The position numbers and the translations under genes are program-made. From Eubacterium sp. (lineage in GTDB: Bacteria; Bacillota; Clostridia; Lachnospirales; Lachnospiraceae): a DNA stretch of 64,000 bases. Position 1 is the first letter of the stretch, and each line of letters opens with the position of its first letter. The stretch lies in contig JAFZRN010000029.1 in NCBI GenBank assembly GCA_017619835.1, positions 1 through 64,000 of the forward strand, read 5' to 3'. This document shows positions 52,042 through 60,590 of the stretch, in pieces. The notes under the pieces are model-generated. The model made no database searches, had not been told where the DNA came from, and saw only the letters and a list, made by a program, of their open reading frames with translations.

Positions 52042-52323
52042 ATGATTGATAGTGAAGCAAATATTAACGATATGATTAGATGTGATGATTCGGGTTGTGT
52101 ATATTATATTCCCAGAGATCTGTTTGCACATCTTGTTCTCAGAACCCAGTATCCCAGAAGAAAATATGTAAGATATAAGGAGGGGGCAGAGTTATATGGA
52201 ATGAGTTTATGTCATTTTAAGGCATTTGCTCATGAAGCAGGTGCGGTATCTAAGATCAATAAGATGGTTCTGGTCGATATGGATATATTAGATAAGTATA
52301 TTGAGTATTTTAGAGAAAAATAA
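52042..52323 (+). CDS. excisionase-like HTH protein, DUF6462 type, copy A
   Basis: A 93-residue protein. The N-terminal part CVYYIPRDLFAHLV is followed by a HTH-like region (YVRYKEGAELYGMSLCHFKA, then SKINKMVLVDMDILDKYIEY) as in DUF6462/excisionase-like proteins of clostridial ICEs. AAAGGAG lies 7 bp before ATG 52042; a longer frame from ATG 51991 runs through the hairpin and is rejected. It is a paralogue of the gene at 52475 (the two proteins agree at most positions). Likely a directionality factor or regulator of excision by the integrase. Confidence 0.75.
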   Translation: MIDSEANINDMIRCDDSGCVYYIPRDLFAHLVLRTQYPRRKYVRYKEGAELYGMSLCHFKAFAHEAGAVSKINKMVLVDMDILDKYIEYFREK

Positions 52324-52342
52324 AATGGCAGACTTTTATTGT

Positions 52343-52371
52343 TTGACTCTGTGACCATTTTAAACTATGCT
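52343..52371 (+). promoter_or_regulatory. promoter A, TTGACT-17 bp-TATGCT
   Basis: TTGACT (52343-52348), 17 bp, TATGCT (52366-52371). An identical hexamer pair with the same spacing occurs at 52778-52806. It lies just before a decayed RHH gene and now should transcribe the HTH copy B. Confidence 0.7.
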
Positions 52372-52375
52372 AAGA

Positions 52376-52434
52376 ATCAGATCATAGCACAGTTATACGA
52401 ATGTGGTCATAGAACAACTAATTCAGATTCGTAG
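52376..52434 (+). pseudogene. remnant of an RHH regulator gene
   Basis: The sequence CAGATCATAGCACAGTT-ATACGA corresponds to CAGACCATAGCACAGTTTATACGA at the 3' end of the intact RHH gene (52838-53008), with a 1-bp deletion that breaks the frame, and GATTCGTAG corresponds to its GAATCGTAG end. The downstream stretch TACGCATAAAG...CTCTTTCTA also has its match after the intact gene. The 5' part of the gene is missing. This is a decayed copy left by a tandem duplication. Confidence 0.7.
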
Positions 52435-52474
52435 TACGCATAAAGCTCTTTCTATGATGAGGAAGGAGACGTTT

Positions 52475-52759
52475 ATGAGAAATGATGATTCTGATACCAA
52501 AGATTTAATAAGATGTGAAGATGGGGAATGTGTATACTATATTCCAAAGAGTTTGTTTGCTGAACTTGTATTAAAAGCTCAAGCCCCAAGACATAGTAAG
52601 TATGTTCGCTATAAGGATGGGGCTAAAATATATGGGATGAGTGTAAGGCAATTTACTACATTAGCTCGTGATGCAGGTGCCATTTCGAAAATAAACAGAA
52701 TGGTTCTTGTAAATACGGAGCTGATCGATAAATTCATCGAATATTACAGGATGAAATAA
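52475..52759 (+). CDS. excisionase-like HTH protein, DUF6462 type, copy B
   Basis: A 94-residue paralogue of the gene at 52042: both share DLIRC/DMIRC, CVYYIP, LFA, KYVRYK-GA-YGMS, AGA-SKIN-MVLV and the IEY ending. AAGGAG lies 6 bp before ATG 52475, which is favoured over upstream in-frame starts. Both genes are followed by TGGCAGAC and a TTGACT promoter, showing that gene plus downstream DNA was duplicated. The two proteins may bind neighbouring sites as Xis-like factors, or one may have taken a new role. Confidence 0.75.
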   Translation: MRNDDSDTKDLIRCEDGECVYYIPKSLFAELVLKAQAPRHSKYVRYKDGAKIYGMSVRQFTTLARDAGAISKINRMVLVNTELIDKFIEYYRMK

Positions 52760-52777
52760 TTTGGCAGACAAAAAACA

Positions 52778-52806
52778 TTGACTCTATGACTGACATGAAG
52801 TATGCT
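52778..52806 (+). promoter_or_regulatory. promoter B, TTGACT-17 bp-TATGCT
   Basis: TTGACT (52778-52783), 17 bp, TATGCT (52801-52806), upstream of the intact RHH gene and the integrase. Duplicate of promoter A. Confidence 0.75.
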
Positions 52807-52837
52807 AATGGTTAGGTTGATATGGAGGTGCAAATAA

Positions 52838-53008
52838 TTGGCAAAAAGAGGACGCCCAAAATCTGATGATCCTAAAGCTGAACGTATTACGGTCAGATTC
52901 ACAGATGAGGAATATCAATTGCTTAAGGAACGTGCTGATAATAACAACCAGACCATAGCACAGTTTATACGAGAGGCTGTCAAAGAAAGGTTAGCCCAAG
53001 AATCGTAG
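52838..53008 (+). CDS. ribbon-helix-helix regulator, TTG start
   Basis: A 56-residue protein starting at TTG 52838, with GGAGG 9 bp upstream. The sequence KRGRPKSDDPKAERITVRFT followed by two helices (DEEYQLLKERAD, IAQFIREAVKERL) is a typical RHH (CopG/MobC-like) DNA-binding fold. Directly upstream is promoter B, directly downstream (46 bp) is the integrase, so it probably represses its own promoter and int. A decayed copy lies at 52376-52434. Confidence 0.8.
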   Translation: MAKRGRPKSDDPKAERITVRFTDEEYQLLKERADNNNQTIAQFIREAVKERLAQES

Positions 53009-53054
53009 TATGCATAATCATCTTTCTACATATTATTAGTAGGAAGGAGATCTG

Positions 53055-54284
53055 ATGGCTACAAGAAGAGATAAGCTTGGGAGAGTTCTTAGAAAGGGAG
53101 AGTGTTATAAAAGATCCAATAATCTATATGTCTATGCTTATACTGATTCATTAGGTAAGAGAAGATATATTTATTCTAAAGACTTAATGAGTCTTCGAGA
53201 TAAAGAAGATCAGATTCAGAAGGATAAGCTTGACAGATTAGGTGTGTATTGTATAGGAAAGGCTGATATCAATTATGTTTTTGATAGATATCTGTCTACG
53301 AAGAATAATCTTAGAGGACCGACCAGAGCTAACTACATTTATAATTATGATCGTTATGTGAGACCTGATTTTGGAAAAAAGCATATTTCCGATGTCAGGT
53401 ACTCAGATATTGTTCTGTATTATAATTCTCTTATGAATCAGGGATTAGGAATTAGTACAGTGGATAATGTCCATAGCCTGCTGCATCCGGCATTTGAGAT
53501 GGCTGTAAGGGATAATGTTATTCGTAATAATCCTACTAATGGTGCATTGGCTGAAATCAAGAAAAGCAGAAATAATTCTGAAAAGCGACATGCTTTAACC
53601 TATGAAGAGGAAAGGGCTTTTCTGGATTATCTTGATGATGACAAGAATAGAAGATGGAAGCCGCTGTTTACATTTATGCTGGGAACCGGAGTCAGAGTCA
53701 GTGAAGTCATGGGACTCAGATGGTGTGACCTGGATTTTGATCAGAGAGAGATTAGTATTAATCACAGGATAGTATATTATCAGAAAAATGAGAAAGATCA
53801 TAAGTGTGGGTATGATGTACTGGATGGTGCTAAGACCGAAGCAGGAATAAGAATGATTCCTATGCTGGATCTGGTATATGAAGCGCTCCTGGAAGAGAAA
53901 AATAATCAGAAAAAGTATGGTTATCACAGTATAGTTGAAGTTGGTGGGATGAAAGGCTTTGTTTTCTGTAATAGGAATGGGGGCATTCATAATGGATCCA
54001 CCTTAAACCGTAAGATAAAAAATATTGTTGATGACTATAATGCTGAGGAAGAGATTAAGGCAAAGAGGGAACATAGAGAACCTATATTATTGCCAAGATT
54101 CAGCTGCCACATTATGAGACATACTTTTTGTACAAGATTGTGCGAGAATGAAACTAATATCAAAGTGATTCAGTCAGTCATGGGACATAAGGATATTCAG
54201 ACAACACTTGATATTTATGCTGAAGTTTCTGAAAAGAAGAAAATTGATGTATTTAAGAGTTTAAATCAAAGTAATGTACTGTAG
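53055..54284 (+). CDS. int: Tn916-type tyrosine recombinase (integrase)
   Basis: A 409-residue integrase. The N-terminal arm-binding domain (GRVLRKGECYKRSNNLYVYA, then KRRYIYSKDL) matches the Tn916 Int family. Core-binding domain about 75-170. The catalytic residues are all present: Arg214 (GVRVSEVMGLRW), Lys260, His352-x-x-Arg355 (HIMRHTFC), His378 (MGHKD) and Tyr388 (LDIYAEVS). It excises and integrates the element. AGGAAGGAG stands 6 bp before the ATG. It is the last gene of the ICE. Confidence 0.95.
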   Translation: MATRRDKLGRVLRKGECYKRSNNLYVYAYTDSLGKRRYIYSKDLMSLRDKEDQIQKDKLDRLGVYCIGKADINYVFDRYLSTKNNLRGPTRANYIYNYDRYVRPDFGKKHISDVRYSDIVLYYNSLMNQGLGISTVDNVHSLLHPAFEMAVRDNVIRNNPTNGALAEIKKSRNNSEKRHALTYEEERAFLDYLDDDKNRRWKPLFTFMLGTGVRVSEVMGLRWCDLDFDQREISINHRIVYYQKNEKDHKCGYDVLDGAKTEAGIRMIPMLDLVYEALLEEKNNQKKYGYHSIVEVGGMKGFVFCNRNGGIHNGSTLNRKIKNIVDDYNAEEEIKAKREHREPILLPRFSCHIMRHTFCTRLCENETNIKVIQSVMGHKDIQTTLDIYAEVSEKKKIDVFKSLNQSNVL

Positions 54285-54529
54285 AAAGAGTCCTTGGATT
54301 CGATCCAGTACAACAAATACAAGCTGGTACCACAAAATTGCATTAAATATGCAAATGATAGTAGACTATAATAGTCGGAAATGGGGCTTCTGTGTAGGTG
54401 GAAAAACCAATAATATACTGTATTGTACGGTATTATATCTTTTACACTAGCCATCCCGACATTAAAGAGTATAAACTAGACTTAAAAAGATGGGAGTGCT
54501 CTAAGCAAAACTATTAAATAAACACATTA
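54285..54529. other. intergenic region containing the presumed right ICE boundary
   Basis: About 245 bp between int and the terminator of the flank, A+T-rich with no gene. It should contain the right end and arm-type sites for Int. GACTATAATAGTC (about 54364-54376) is a perfect palindrome-like motif. CGGTATTAT (54428-54436) is the inverted match of ATAATACCG at 1583-1591. The exact junction is unresolved. Confidence 0.45.
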
Positions 54530-54568
54530 AAGGGCTGTCTCAAAATATAATGAGATAGCCCTTGACTT
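54530..54568 (+). terminator. rho-independent terminator
   Basis: AAGGGCTGTCTCA (54530-54542) pairs with TGAGATAGCCCTT (54551-54563; one G-U), followed by GACTTTTT. It is the first feature that looks chromosomal after int; it may once have ended the gene interrupted or flanked by the element. Confidence 0.8.
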
Positions 54569-54609
54569 TTTCAGGTGATGGTTTAATAAATTATTAGTGA
54601 GGAAGAAAA

Positions 54610-55068
54610 ATGATTGTCAGAATAAATGATCCGAATGAAAAAAGAAAGATTGCCCGCTCTATCCTAGAAGCACTTACAGAATGGTTCGAGGTGGAGGAGA
54701 GCAGGGAAAAATATATAGCCGACTCTGCAGACTGGATATTCCTTGCGGCTAAGGAAAATGATGATTATAACGGTTTCTTATGTCTTAAGGAAACAGGGAA
54801 GGACACCATGGAGCTTGCTGTCATGGGAGTTCTGAAAACGAGTCACAGACAGGGACTCGGAAGACAGCTTTTCGAAAAGGCAAAAGATGTTGCCAAGGAA
54901 GAAGGCTATTCATTTATGCAGGTTAAGACTGTGAAGATGGGTGTATATGAGGATTATGATATAACAAATCGATTCTACCTGAGCTGTGGTTTTAAGGAGC
55001 TGGAGGTGATCCCCGAAATATGGGGAGAGGATAATCCCTGTCAGATATATATAATGTATCTGAAATAG
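54610..55068 (+). CDS. GNAT-family N-acetyltransferase
   Basis: A 152-residue GNAT protein. The acetyl-CoA loop is visible as LAVMGVLKTSHRQGLGRQLF (R/Q-x-x-G-x-G/A type, QGLGRQL) followed by AKDVAKEEGYSFMQVKT and the typical ending YDITNRFYLSCGFKELEV. It should acetylate a small molecule or protein amine; substrate unknown. AGGAAG precedes the ATG. First gene of the right flank. Confidence 0.85.
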   Translation: MIVRINDPNEKRKIARSILEALTEWFEVEESREKYIADSADWIFLAAKENDDYNGFLCLKETGKDTMELAVMGVLKTSHRQGLGRQLFEKAKDVAKEEGYSFMQVKTVKMGVYEDYDITNRFYLSCGFKELEVIPEIWGEDNPCQIYIMYLK

Positions 55069-55107
55069 AATAAGATGAATAATAAAAGAATAAAAGAGAG
55101 AGTTAAA

Positions 55108-55803
55108 ATGATCAAAGCATTGCTTACAATAGATGATATAGCTTCAAAGAATACTCCGGCTATAGTTGACTATCTGAATGAAAAAGGAATAAAGGCGCTG
55201 ATGTTCGCATGGGGCAGAAATGTCGAGTACTACCATGAGCAGGCAGAGTATGCGTTAAAAAACGGAATGATAGTCGGAAACCACAGCTACTCTCATCCTC
55301 ATTTTTCGGAGATCACTCTGGAAGAGGGTTTAAAAGAGATTGAAAAATGTGAAGAGGTCCTTGATGAGTTATATAAATCTGCCGGTGTGAGCAGAGTCTA
55401 CAGACCATTCAGGTTTCCTTACGGAGATAAGGGCGGAGGTAATAAAGATGCTTTTCAGAGTTATCTTATTGAAAATGGCTTCAACAAGGTTGATGACAGA
55501 GCTATTCCTTATCCCTTCTGGAAGGAGAAGGGACTTGATAAGGATATAGATACATCCTGGACCTTTGATTTTGAAGAATTCTGTATCAGACCCGGCAGCG
55601 GCTTTACAAAGGAAAATGTGATGGATAAAATGAATGATCCGAAACCGCCTTACGGTGCTCCGCTTTTTGAAGACGGAGGAGTACATATCCTGCTTCTTCA
55701 TGCTCATGATGAGACTGAAGAAATGGTGCCCGGATATTACAGGATGTTCATCGACTATCTTTTGGAAAAGGGCGTGGAGTTTGTTGATCCAACATTTTTA
55801 TAA
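55108..55803 (+). CDS. polysaccharide deacetylase family protein
   Basis: A 231-residue NodB-type deacetylase. The metal motif is seen as TIDDIAS (Asp-Asp) and HSYSHPHFSEI (His...His), with YRPFRFPYGDKGG as the third catalytic motif and ILLLHAHDETEEM near the end. It would remove acetyl or N-acyl groups from a sugar; no signal peptide, so the substrate may be intracellular. ATG 55108 is preferred (GAGAGAG upstream); an ATG at 55075 is in frame but lacks a ribosome binding site. Confidence 0.8.
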   Translation: MIKALLTIDDIASKNTPAIVDYLNEKGIKALMFAWGRNVEYYHEQAEYALKNGMIVGNHSYSHPHFSEITLEEGLKEIEKCEEVLDELYKSAGVSRVYRPFRFPYGDKGGGNKDAFQSYLIENGFNKVDDRAIPYPFWKEKGLDKDIDTSWTFDFEEFCIRPGSGFTKENVMDKMNDPKPPYGAPLFEDGGVHILLLHAHDETEEMVPGYYRMFIDYLLEKGVEFVDPTFL

Positions 55804-55833
55804 GATAAGTCCGCTTGTGAAAGAGAGGAAAAA

Positions 55834-56319
55834 ATGGAATACGAAATATTGATGGCGACGGAAGAGGATAGAAATGATATCCTGGCTCTCTATCAGCTTC
55901 AGAAGGGACGTAAGTTTTGTCCGTGGACTGAGGAATATCCATCGAATGAGACGATTGATTTTGATCTTTCGAGAGATGCGCTTTTTGTATTAAAGATAGA
56001 AGGAAAGATAAAGGCGGTAATATCCCTCGAAGAAGATGAAGACGTTGATAATCTTCCTTACTGGTCTGATGATCTAAGACCCGAAGGTGAGCTTGCCAGG
56101 CTTGCGGTATCACCTGAAGAACAGGGGAAAGGACTCGGAAGGGTAATGCTGCAGCATGGAATGGATGAGCTTAAACGACGGGGATATAAAGGAATTCATT
56201 TCCTTGTAAATAAATATAATGTAACGGCAATCCGTTGTTATGCGGCGTTCGGCTTTAATGTAGTCGGTGAATGCCATATGTATGAACAGGATTTTTTATG
56301 TTATGAGAAGGAATTATAA
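55834..56319 (+). CDS. GNAT-family N-acetyltransferase
   Basis: A 161-residue GNAT protein with LARLAVSPEEQGKGLGRVML (acetyl-CoA loop QGKGLG) and GIHFLVNKYNVTAIRCYAAF followed by GFNVVGECHMYEQDFLCYE, the classic C-terminal GNAT pattern. The ATG has GAGAGGA 6 bp upstream. Different in sequence from the neighbour at 54610. Substrate unknown. Confidence 0.88.
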   Translation: MEYEILMATEEDRNDILALYQLQKGRKFCPWTEEYPSNETIDFDLSRDALFVLKIEGKIKAVISLEEDEDVDNLPYWSDDLRPEGELARLAVSPEEQGKGLGRVMLQHGMDELKRRGYKGIHFLVNKYNVTAIRCYAAFGFNVVGECHMYEQDFLCYEKEL

Positions 56320-56335
56320 GATAAGCTGTTAACAG

Positions 56336-56364
56336 TTGACAGTTTACGAGTTTTTCTTTATTCT
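56336..56364 (+). promoter_or_regulatory. sigma-A promoter of the lemA operon
   Basis: Perfect -35 TTGACA (56336-56341), 17 bp, -10 TATTCT (56359-56364). It should drive the lemA-DUF3137 pair. Confidence 0.75.
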
Positions 56365-56403
56365 GATATCAGTTTATTGTTACAAAAAGAAGGGAGAAAA
56401 AGT

Positions 56404-56982
56404 ATGTTAGCTTTAGGTGCAGGAGTTATAGTATTGATCATTGCAGGTATAATACTGCTTATTCTGTTAGGCTGGTTTGTATCCACGTCTAACACTATAA
56501 ACCGTGTTAAGCTTAAGATCGAAGAATCACTCTCGGGTGTAGAGATACAGCTCAGACAGAGATATGATGTGCTTATGCAGGGTAAAAATGTTGCAGAGCA
56601 GTATGCACAGCATGAGCAGAAGGTATTTGAAGGCTTGAGAGGTCTTTCACAGGTTCCAACAAATGCAACCATTGAACAGCTTAATGCAGCATCCAAGTCT
56701 CAGGAGCAGGCAGTGAGAAGTCTTTTTGCTCTGGGAGAAGCTTATCCCGAGCTGAAGAGTGCGGAGCTTTTTAACAATCTTATCAACAAGCTTTCCGAAC
56801 AGTCACAGCAGTATTCTGCTTCAAGACGTGCGGTAAACGGAAACATAACAAAGCTTAATAATCTTATTGTATCATTTCCGTCATCGATCATATGCGGAAT
56901 CAAAGGTGTTACAAAGATGGATTATATCCATGAAGAGAATCTGGAACAGCTTAAGAATATTGATCTGAAGATGAATCTGTAA
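56404..56982 (+). CDS. lemA: LemA-family membrane protein
   Basis: A 192-residue protein with one N-terminal membrane helix (about 5-27) and a long helical bundle (NTINRVKLKIEESLSGVEIQ, then LRQRYDVLMQGKNVAEQYAQ), the LemA family layout, with the family's ending (NNLIVSFPSSIICGIKGVTK). AGAAGGGAG is 8 bp before ATG 56404; a longer in-frame start at 56377 is not favoured. LemA proteins are membrane helical proteins of unclear role, often encoded next to a DUF3137 protein, as here. Confidence 0.9.
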   Translation: MLALGAGVIVLIIAGIILLILLGWFVSTSNTINRVKLKIEESLSGVEIQLRQRYDVLMQGKNVAEQYAQHEQKVFEGLRGLSQVPTNATIEQLNAASKSQEQAVRSLFALGEAYPELKSAELFNNLINKLSEQSQQYSASRRAVNGNITKLNNLIVSFPSSIICGIKGVTKMDYIHEENLEQLKNIDLKMNL

Positions 56983-56993
56983 GGATGTGAGAT

Positions 56994-58085
56994 ATGGAAT
57001 TAAGCGCATTCAGAAAAAGACTTATCAATGGTGAACTGGATCAGAGCAGGATCGCTCTTCTGAAAAGTGAGCTGGATTACTTTTCATCAATTGCTCCAAG
57101 GTCACTTCTTGACAGGATTAAGTCTAATACTAAATTTGCAAATATGGAACAGGGCACAAAGGCGCTTTTTATTATTCTCGGTCTTATGATGATTCCTATA
57201 GCTTTGGCGGCTTTTTCGCTTTTTGCTCCACTGGTCATAATAGCATTCGTAGCTTATACGGCTATTACCAGGGGTAAACAGAATCCTGAGTTCAAGAGTT
57301 ATAATTTTATTGACAGGATAGCCACTCCGACATTGAAGATATTCGATGATAAGCTGGAAGCGAGATTTCATTATGACGCATTGGATCTGGTGGATACCGA
57401 TATGCATTATCAGGATGCACTGGTCGAGGCTCATATGATCAAGCCTGTTAAGAGTAAATGCTATGGTACCACATTTTCGACATGTTCCTATGACTGGGCC
57501 GAGAGACCTACTACGGATTCTTTTGAGTTTGCGGGCTACAAGGTTTCATACGAATGGACAGATTCCGATGGTGACAAGCATGAGGAAATCTATTTTAACG
57601 GAGTGATATTCAAGTTCCGCACAAGCTTTACCACTAATGGTATCGTAAATATCATGAGTACCAATTCAAGCAAGGGACTTCTCGGTGGCGAAAAAGAAAA
57701 GAATATATTCAAGCCAATTAAGGATAGAGAATTAAGAGTCATTGATACGGAGAATCATGAGTTCGCCGAGAACTTTGATACTATAGCGACTTTTGATGAT
57801 GAGGCCTACAGATTCCTGACTCCGACGATGATAGAAACATTGCTTAATCTTCGTAAGAAGTACTTCTTCAGTATCTGCATTAAAGGCAATGTTATGACCG
57901 TTACGATTGATAAAAGCGGTTATAAGGATGCTACGATGGATGCATTAAAACAGTCCAGACCGTTTTTTGGATTTAAGGATACAGAAGCAGAGGCTAATAA
58001 TCGTATCTGTAACTGCGGCAAGTTTCTTATGTCTGTATACGAGCTTAAAGATATCCTGGATCCGGGCGGTATATATGCCGGCTAG
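56994..58085 (+). CDS. DUF3137-family membrane protein
   Basis: A 363-residue protein with two close membrane helices (about 54-86) between a helical N-terminus and a C-terminal domain of mainly beta character (HYDALDLVDTDMHYQDALVE, then FAGYKVSYEWTDSDGDKHEE). This is the DUF3137 layout that commonly accompanies LemA. Eleven bp separate it from lemA, so the two are co-transcribed. Function unknown; a membrane stress or scaffold role has been proposed for the pair. Confidence 0.75.
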   Translation: MELSAFRKRLINGELDQSRIALLKSELDYFSSIAPRSLLDRIKSNTKFANMEQGTKALFIILGLMMIPIALAAFSLFAPLVIIAFVAYTAITRGKQNPEFKSYNFIDRIATPTLKIFDDKLEARFHYDALDLVDTDMHYQDALVEAHMIKPVKSKCYGTTFSTCSYDWAERPTTDSFEFAGYKVSYEWTDSDGDKHEEIYFNGVIFKFRTSFTTNGIVNIMSTNSSKGLLGGEKEKNIFKPIKDRELRVIDTENHEFAENFDTIATFDDEAYRFLTPTMIETLLNLRKKYFFSICIKGNVMTVTIDKSGYKDATMDALKQSRPFFGFKDTEAEANNRICNCGKFLMSVYELKDILDPGGIYAG

Positions 58086-58106
58086 TAGTATTGGAGGTAA
58101 CGTCTT

Positions 58107-60494
58107 GTGACGTCGAAAAACAACCTTTCTACAAAGATAATACTTATGGTTGAGGCGATATTGCTCATATCGAGTATTCTTTTCTGTGCGGTTTCAATTC
58201 ACAGATCAAAAAACGGTATCAGAAAAGCCATTCAGCAGAGAATGCTGGATATAGCAAACTGTGCTTCGGGCTCTGTCGATGGGGATATTCTTAAGACCAT
58301 ATCCGAAGACAATATCGGCAGCACCGAATATAAGGATGTATATAAAACGCTGGCAGTCTTCAGAGATAATGTCGAACTGGAATATGTTTACAGCATCAAA
58401 GAAGAAAGTCCCGGAAAGTTTATATTCACCATGGATCTTGATCAGGTTAGACCTGCAAGCTATGGAGACAGTGTCAAATATACCGAAGCGCTCGCCAGCG
58501 CCGGAAAAGGAATAGCCGCGGTAGATGAAGTTCCGTATTCGGACTCATGGGGTGACTTTTACAGTGCCTACAGTCCTGTTATGGATTCGGCCGGAAATGT
58601 GGCCGGAATCATTGCGGTTGATTTTAGTGCGGAATGGTTTGAGGATCAGCTTTCCACACAGACCCGTTCGACTATCTTAAGTTATATAGTGATTCTTATA
58701 TTGTCCCAGCTTCTGGCGGCCGTTCTTGCACTGCTTACGTTAAGACCGTTTGTACGGATGCAGGGCGAACTCTTCGAAGAAAAGGTTCGTGCCGAAAGTG
58801 CTAATCAGGCCAAGAGTGACTTCCTTGCCAATATGTCTCATGAGATCAGGACACCTATCAATGCCGTGCTCGGAATGAATGAGATGATATTAAGAGAAGG
58901 ACGTAAAGCCGAGGAGCTTCCCGATAAAGATGTGGAATCAGTGAAGGACGTTATCAGGAATATCGGATCATATGCAAATGATGTCAATAACGCCGGACAT
59001 AATCTTCTTGCAATAGTTAATGATATCCTCGATTTCTCGAAGATCGAAGCGGGACGTATGGATATCGTGGAATCACCTTATCAGCTGAGTTCACTTCTCA
59101 ATGATCTTAATAACATGATCCTTTTCAAGGCTCAGGATAAGAAACTGGATTTTAATATAGATGTGGATTCTTCACTTCCGGATGAACTTCTGGGCGATGA
59201 AGTCAGAGTCAGACAGATCCTTACAAATCTTCTGAACAATGCAGTCAAATATACGGAAAAGGGTTCCGTTAAGCTTACTCTTCGCGGCGAGAAGACCGAT
59301 GACAGAGTTCTTGATCTGACGGCAATCGTAAGCGATACCGGTATCGGTATAAAGCCGGAAGATGTTGAAAAGCTTTTCACAAAGTTCCAGCGTCTCGAGA
59401 TGGAACGTAACAGTACTGTCGAAGGCACCGGACTCGGGCTTGCGATCACACAGAGTCTTCTTGAGATGATGGGCGGAAGCATTGATGTTGAAAGTAAGTA
59501 TGGAAAAGGTTCGGCCTTTACCGTGACATTTCCACAAAAGATCATATCGGATGCTCCGGTGGGAGATTTTCAGGCTCATTTTGAAGAGAATCTTAAAAAG
59601 GCAGGAACCTATAAAGAGTCCTTCCGTGCGCCGGAAGCTCATATCCTGATCGTAGATGATACGAGAATTAACCTGACGGTTGTAGAAAACCTTCTGAAGA
59701 ATACCGAGATACAGATCGATACCGCAACAAGCGGAGCGCAGGCTGTGGAAATGGCTGAGAAGACGGTTTATGATCTGATACTTATGGATCAGCGTATGCC
59801 GGAAATGGATGGCACCGAGGCTCTTCATAAGATCCGTGAAAATGAGAACTGCCTGAGTAATGTGTCTCCCGTTATCTGCCTTACCGCTGATGCGGTAATT
59901 GGTGCCAAGGAAAAATATATGTCGGAAGGCTTCTCGGATTATCTGACCAAGCCGATCGACAGCTATGCTCTGGAAAAGATGCTTATAAGACATCTTCCCG
60001 TTTCCAAGGTTCAGAAGATTAAAAGGACTGAAAATGAGGTTAAGGCCGAAGCAGATAAGCCGAAGGGTGAATATGATATTCTGCGCGATTACGGCATTGA
60101 TCCCGATACAGGGCTTCAGTTTTGCCAGCATGATGAGGATATATATAAATCAATCCTTGCCGAATATGCTAAAGGTAAAGCAGATAAAGCTGAGAATATG
60201 CAGAAGTATTTCGAGGAGGAGAACTGGCATGACTATGGAATCCTGGTGCATGCACTTAAGAGTACTTCTAAAATGATCGGGGCTTCTGATCTTTCCGAAA
60301 GGACTGCATTTTTGGAAGAAGCGGCACTTAGTGGAGACGCTGAGGCTATAAGGAAGGTTCATCAGAGCATGATGAAGGGGTATGAAACTGTGACGGAGGG
60401 AATCATTTCCATGCTTCCCGAAGCAGCTTTGGATACAGAAGATGATGAGATAATGGAGTTTTATCCCGAAGAAGATACCATTTACGACAATTAA
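58107..60494 (+). CDS. hybrid sensor histidine kinase with REC and HPt domains
   Basis: A 795-residue protein; GTG start 10 bp after GGAGG. Layout: membrane helix (10-32), extracellular Cache/CHASE-like sensor (about 33-186), second helix (187-212), HisKA (His245 in SHEIRTPINAV), HATPase (DTGIGI, GTGLGLAITQSL), REC (AHILIVDD, phosphate site Asp561 in LMDQRMPEMDG) and HPt (His715 in HALKSTSKMIG). It senses an outside signal and passes phosphate along His-Asp-His. No separate response regulator is adjacent, so the final target is elsewhere. A long reverse-strand ORF over this gene is a shadow. Confidence 0.93.
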   Translation: MTSKNNLSTKIILMVEAILLISSILFCAVSIHRSKNGIRKAIQQRMLDIANCASGSVDGDILKTISEDNIGSTEYKDVYKTLAVFRDNVELEYVYSIKEESPGKFIFTMDLDQVRPASYGDSVKYTEALASAGKGIAAVDEVPYSDSWGDFYSAYSPVMDSAGNVAGIIAVDFSAEWFEDQLSTQTRSTILSYIVILILSQLLAAVLALLTLRPFVRMQGELFEEKVRAESANQAKSDFLANMSHEIRTPINAVLGMNEMILREGRKAEELPDKDVESVKDVIRNIGSYANDVNNAGHNLLAIVNDILDFSKIEAGRMDIVESPYQLSSLLNDLNNMILFKAQDKKLDFNIDVDSSLPDELLGDEVRVRQILTNLLNNAVKYTEKGSVKLTLRGEKTDDRVLDLTAIVSDTGIGIKPEDVEKLFTKFQRLEMERNSTVEGTGLGLAITQSLLEMMGGSIDVESKYGKGSAFTVTFPQKIISDAPVGDFQAHFEENLKKAGTYKESFRAPEAHILIVDDTRINLTVVENLLKNTEIQIDTATSGAQAVEMAEKTVYDLILMDQRMPEMDGTEALHKIRENENCLSNVSPVICLTADAVIGAKEKYMSEGFSDYLTKPIDSYALEKMLIRHLPVSKVQKIKRTENEVKAEADKPKGEYDILRDYGIDPDTGLQFCQHDEDIYKSILAEYAKGKADKAENMQKYFEEENWHDYGILVHALKSTSKMIGASDLSERTAFLEEAALSGDAEAIRKVHQSMMKGYETVTEGIISMLPEAALDTEDDEIMEFYPEEDTIYDN

Positions 60495-60590
60495 TTATCT
60501 GTTCGCAACAGAATCTGCTTATTCTTATGATGACTGTAGTATTATCAGCTCATCAAAAGAAAAACACTTTCTGGAAAAGGAGATATTAAA

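Larger units (their letters stand above)
1560..54530. mobile_element. integrative and conjugative element, Tn1549/clostridial CTn type (ends approximate)
   Basis: Bounds are approximate. The block combines a type IV secretion set (VirD4, VirB4, PrgI, Maff2, VirB6-like, lysozyme/CHAP hydrolase), DUF4315 and DUF4366/CD1107-like proteins, topoisomerase III, a MobP-type relaxase with MobC and a Tn916-type integrase at the right end. This gene set is typical of Tn1549- and CTn-like ICEs of Clostridia. Cargo of about 25 kb, mostly defence genes, sits between the mobilisation block and the integration block. No tRNA gene is seen at either end, which agrees with a Tn916-type recombinase that uses A+T-rich targets. 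The right end must lie between the int stop (54284) and the terminator of the flanking DNA (54530). Confidence 0.85.

Noticed and set aside
59172-60131. 319-residue reverse-strand ORF
   Set aside because: It lies fully antisense to the hybrid histidine kinase, whose motifs are intact over the same bases. No ribosome binding site was seen.
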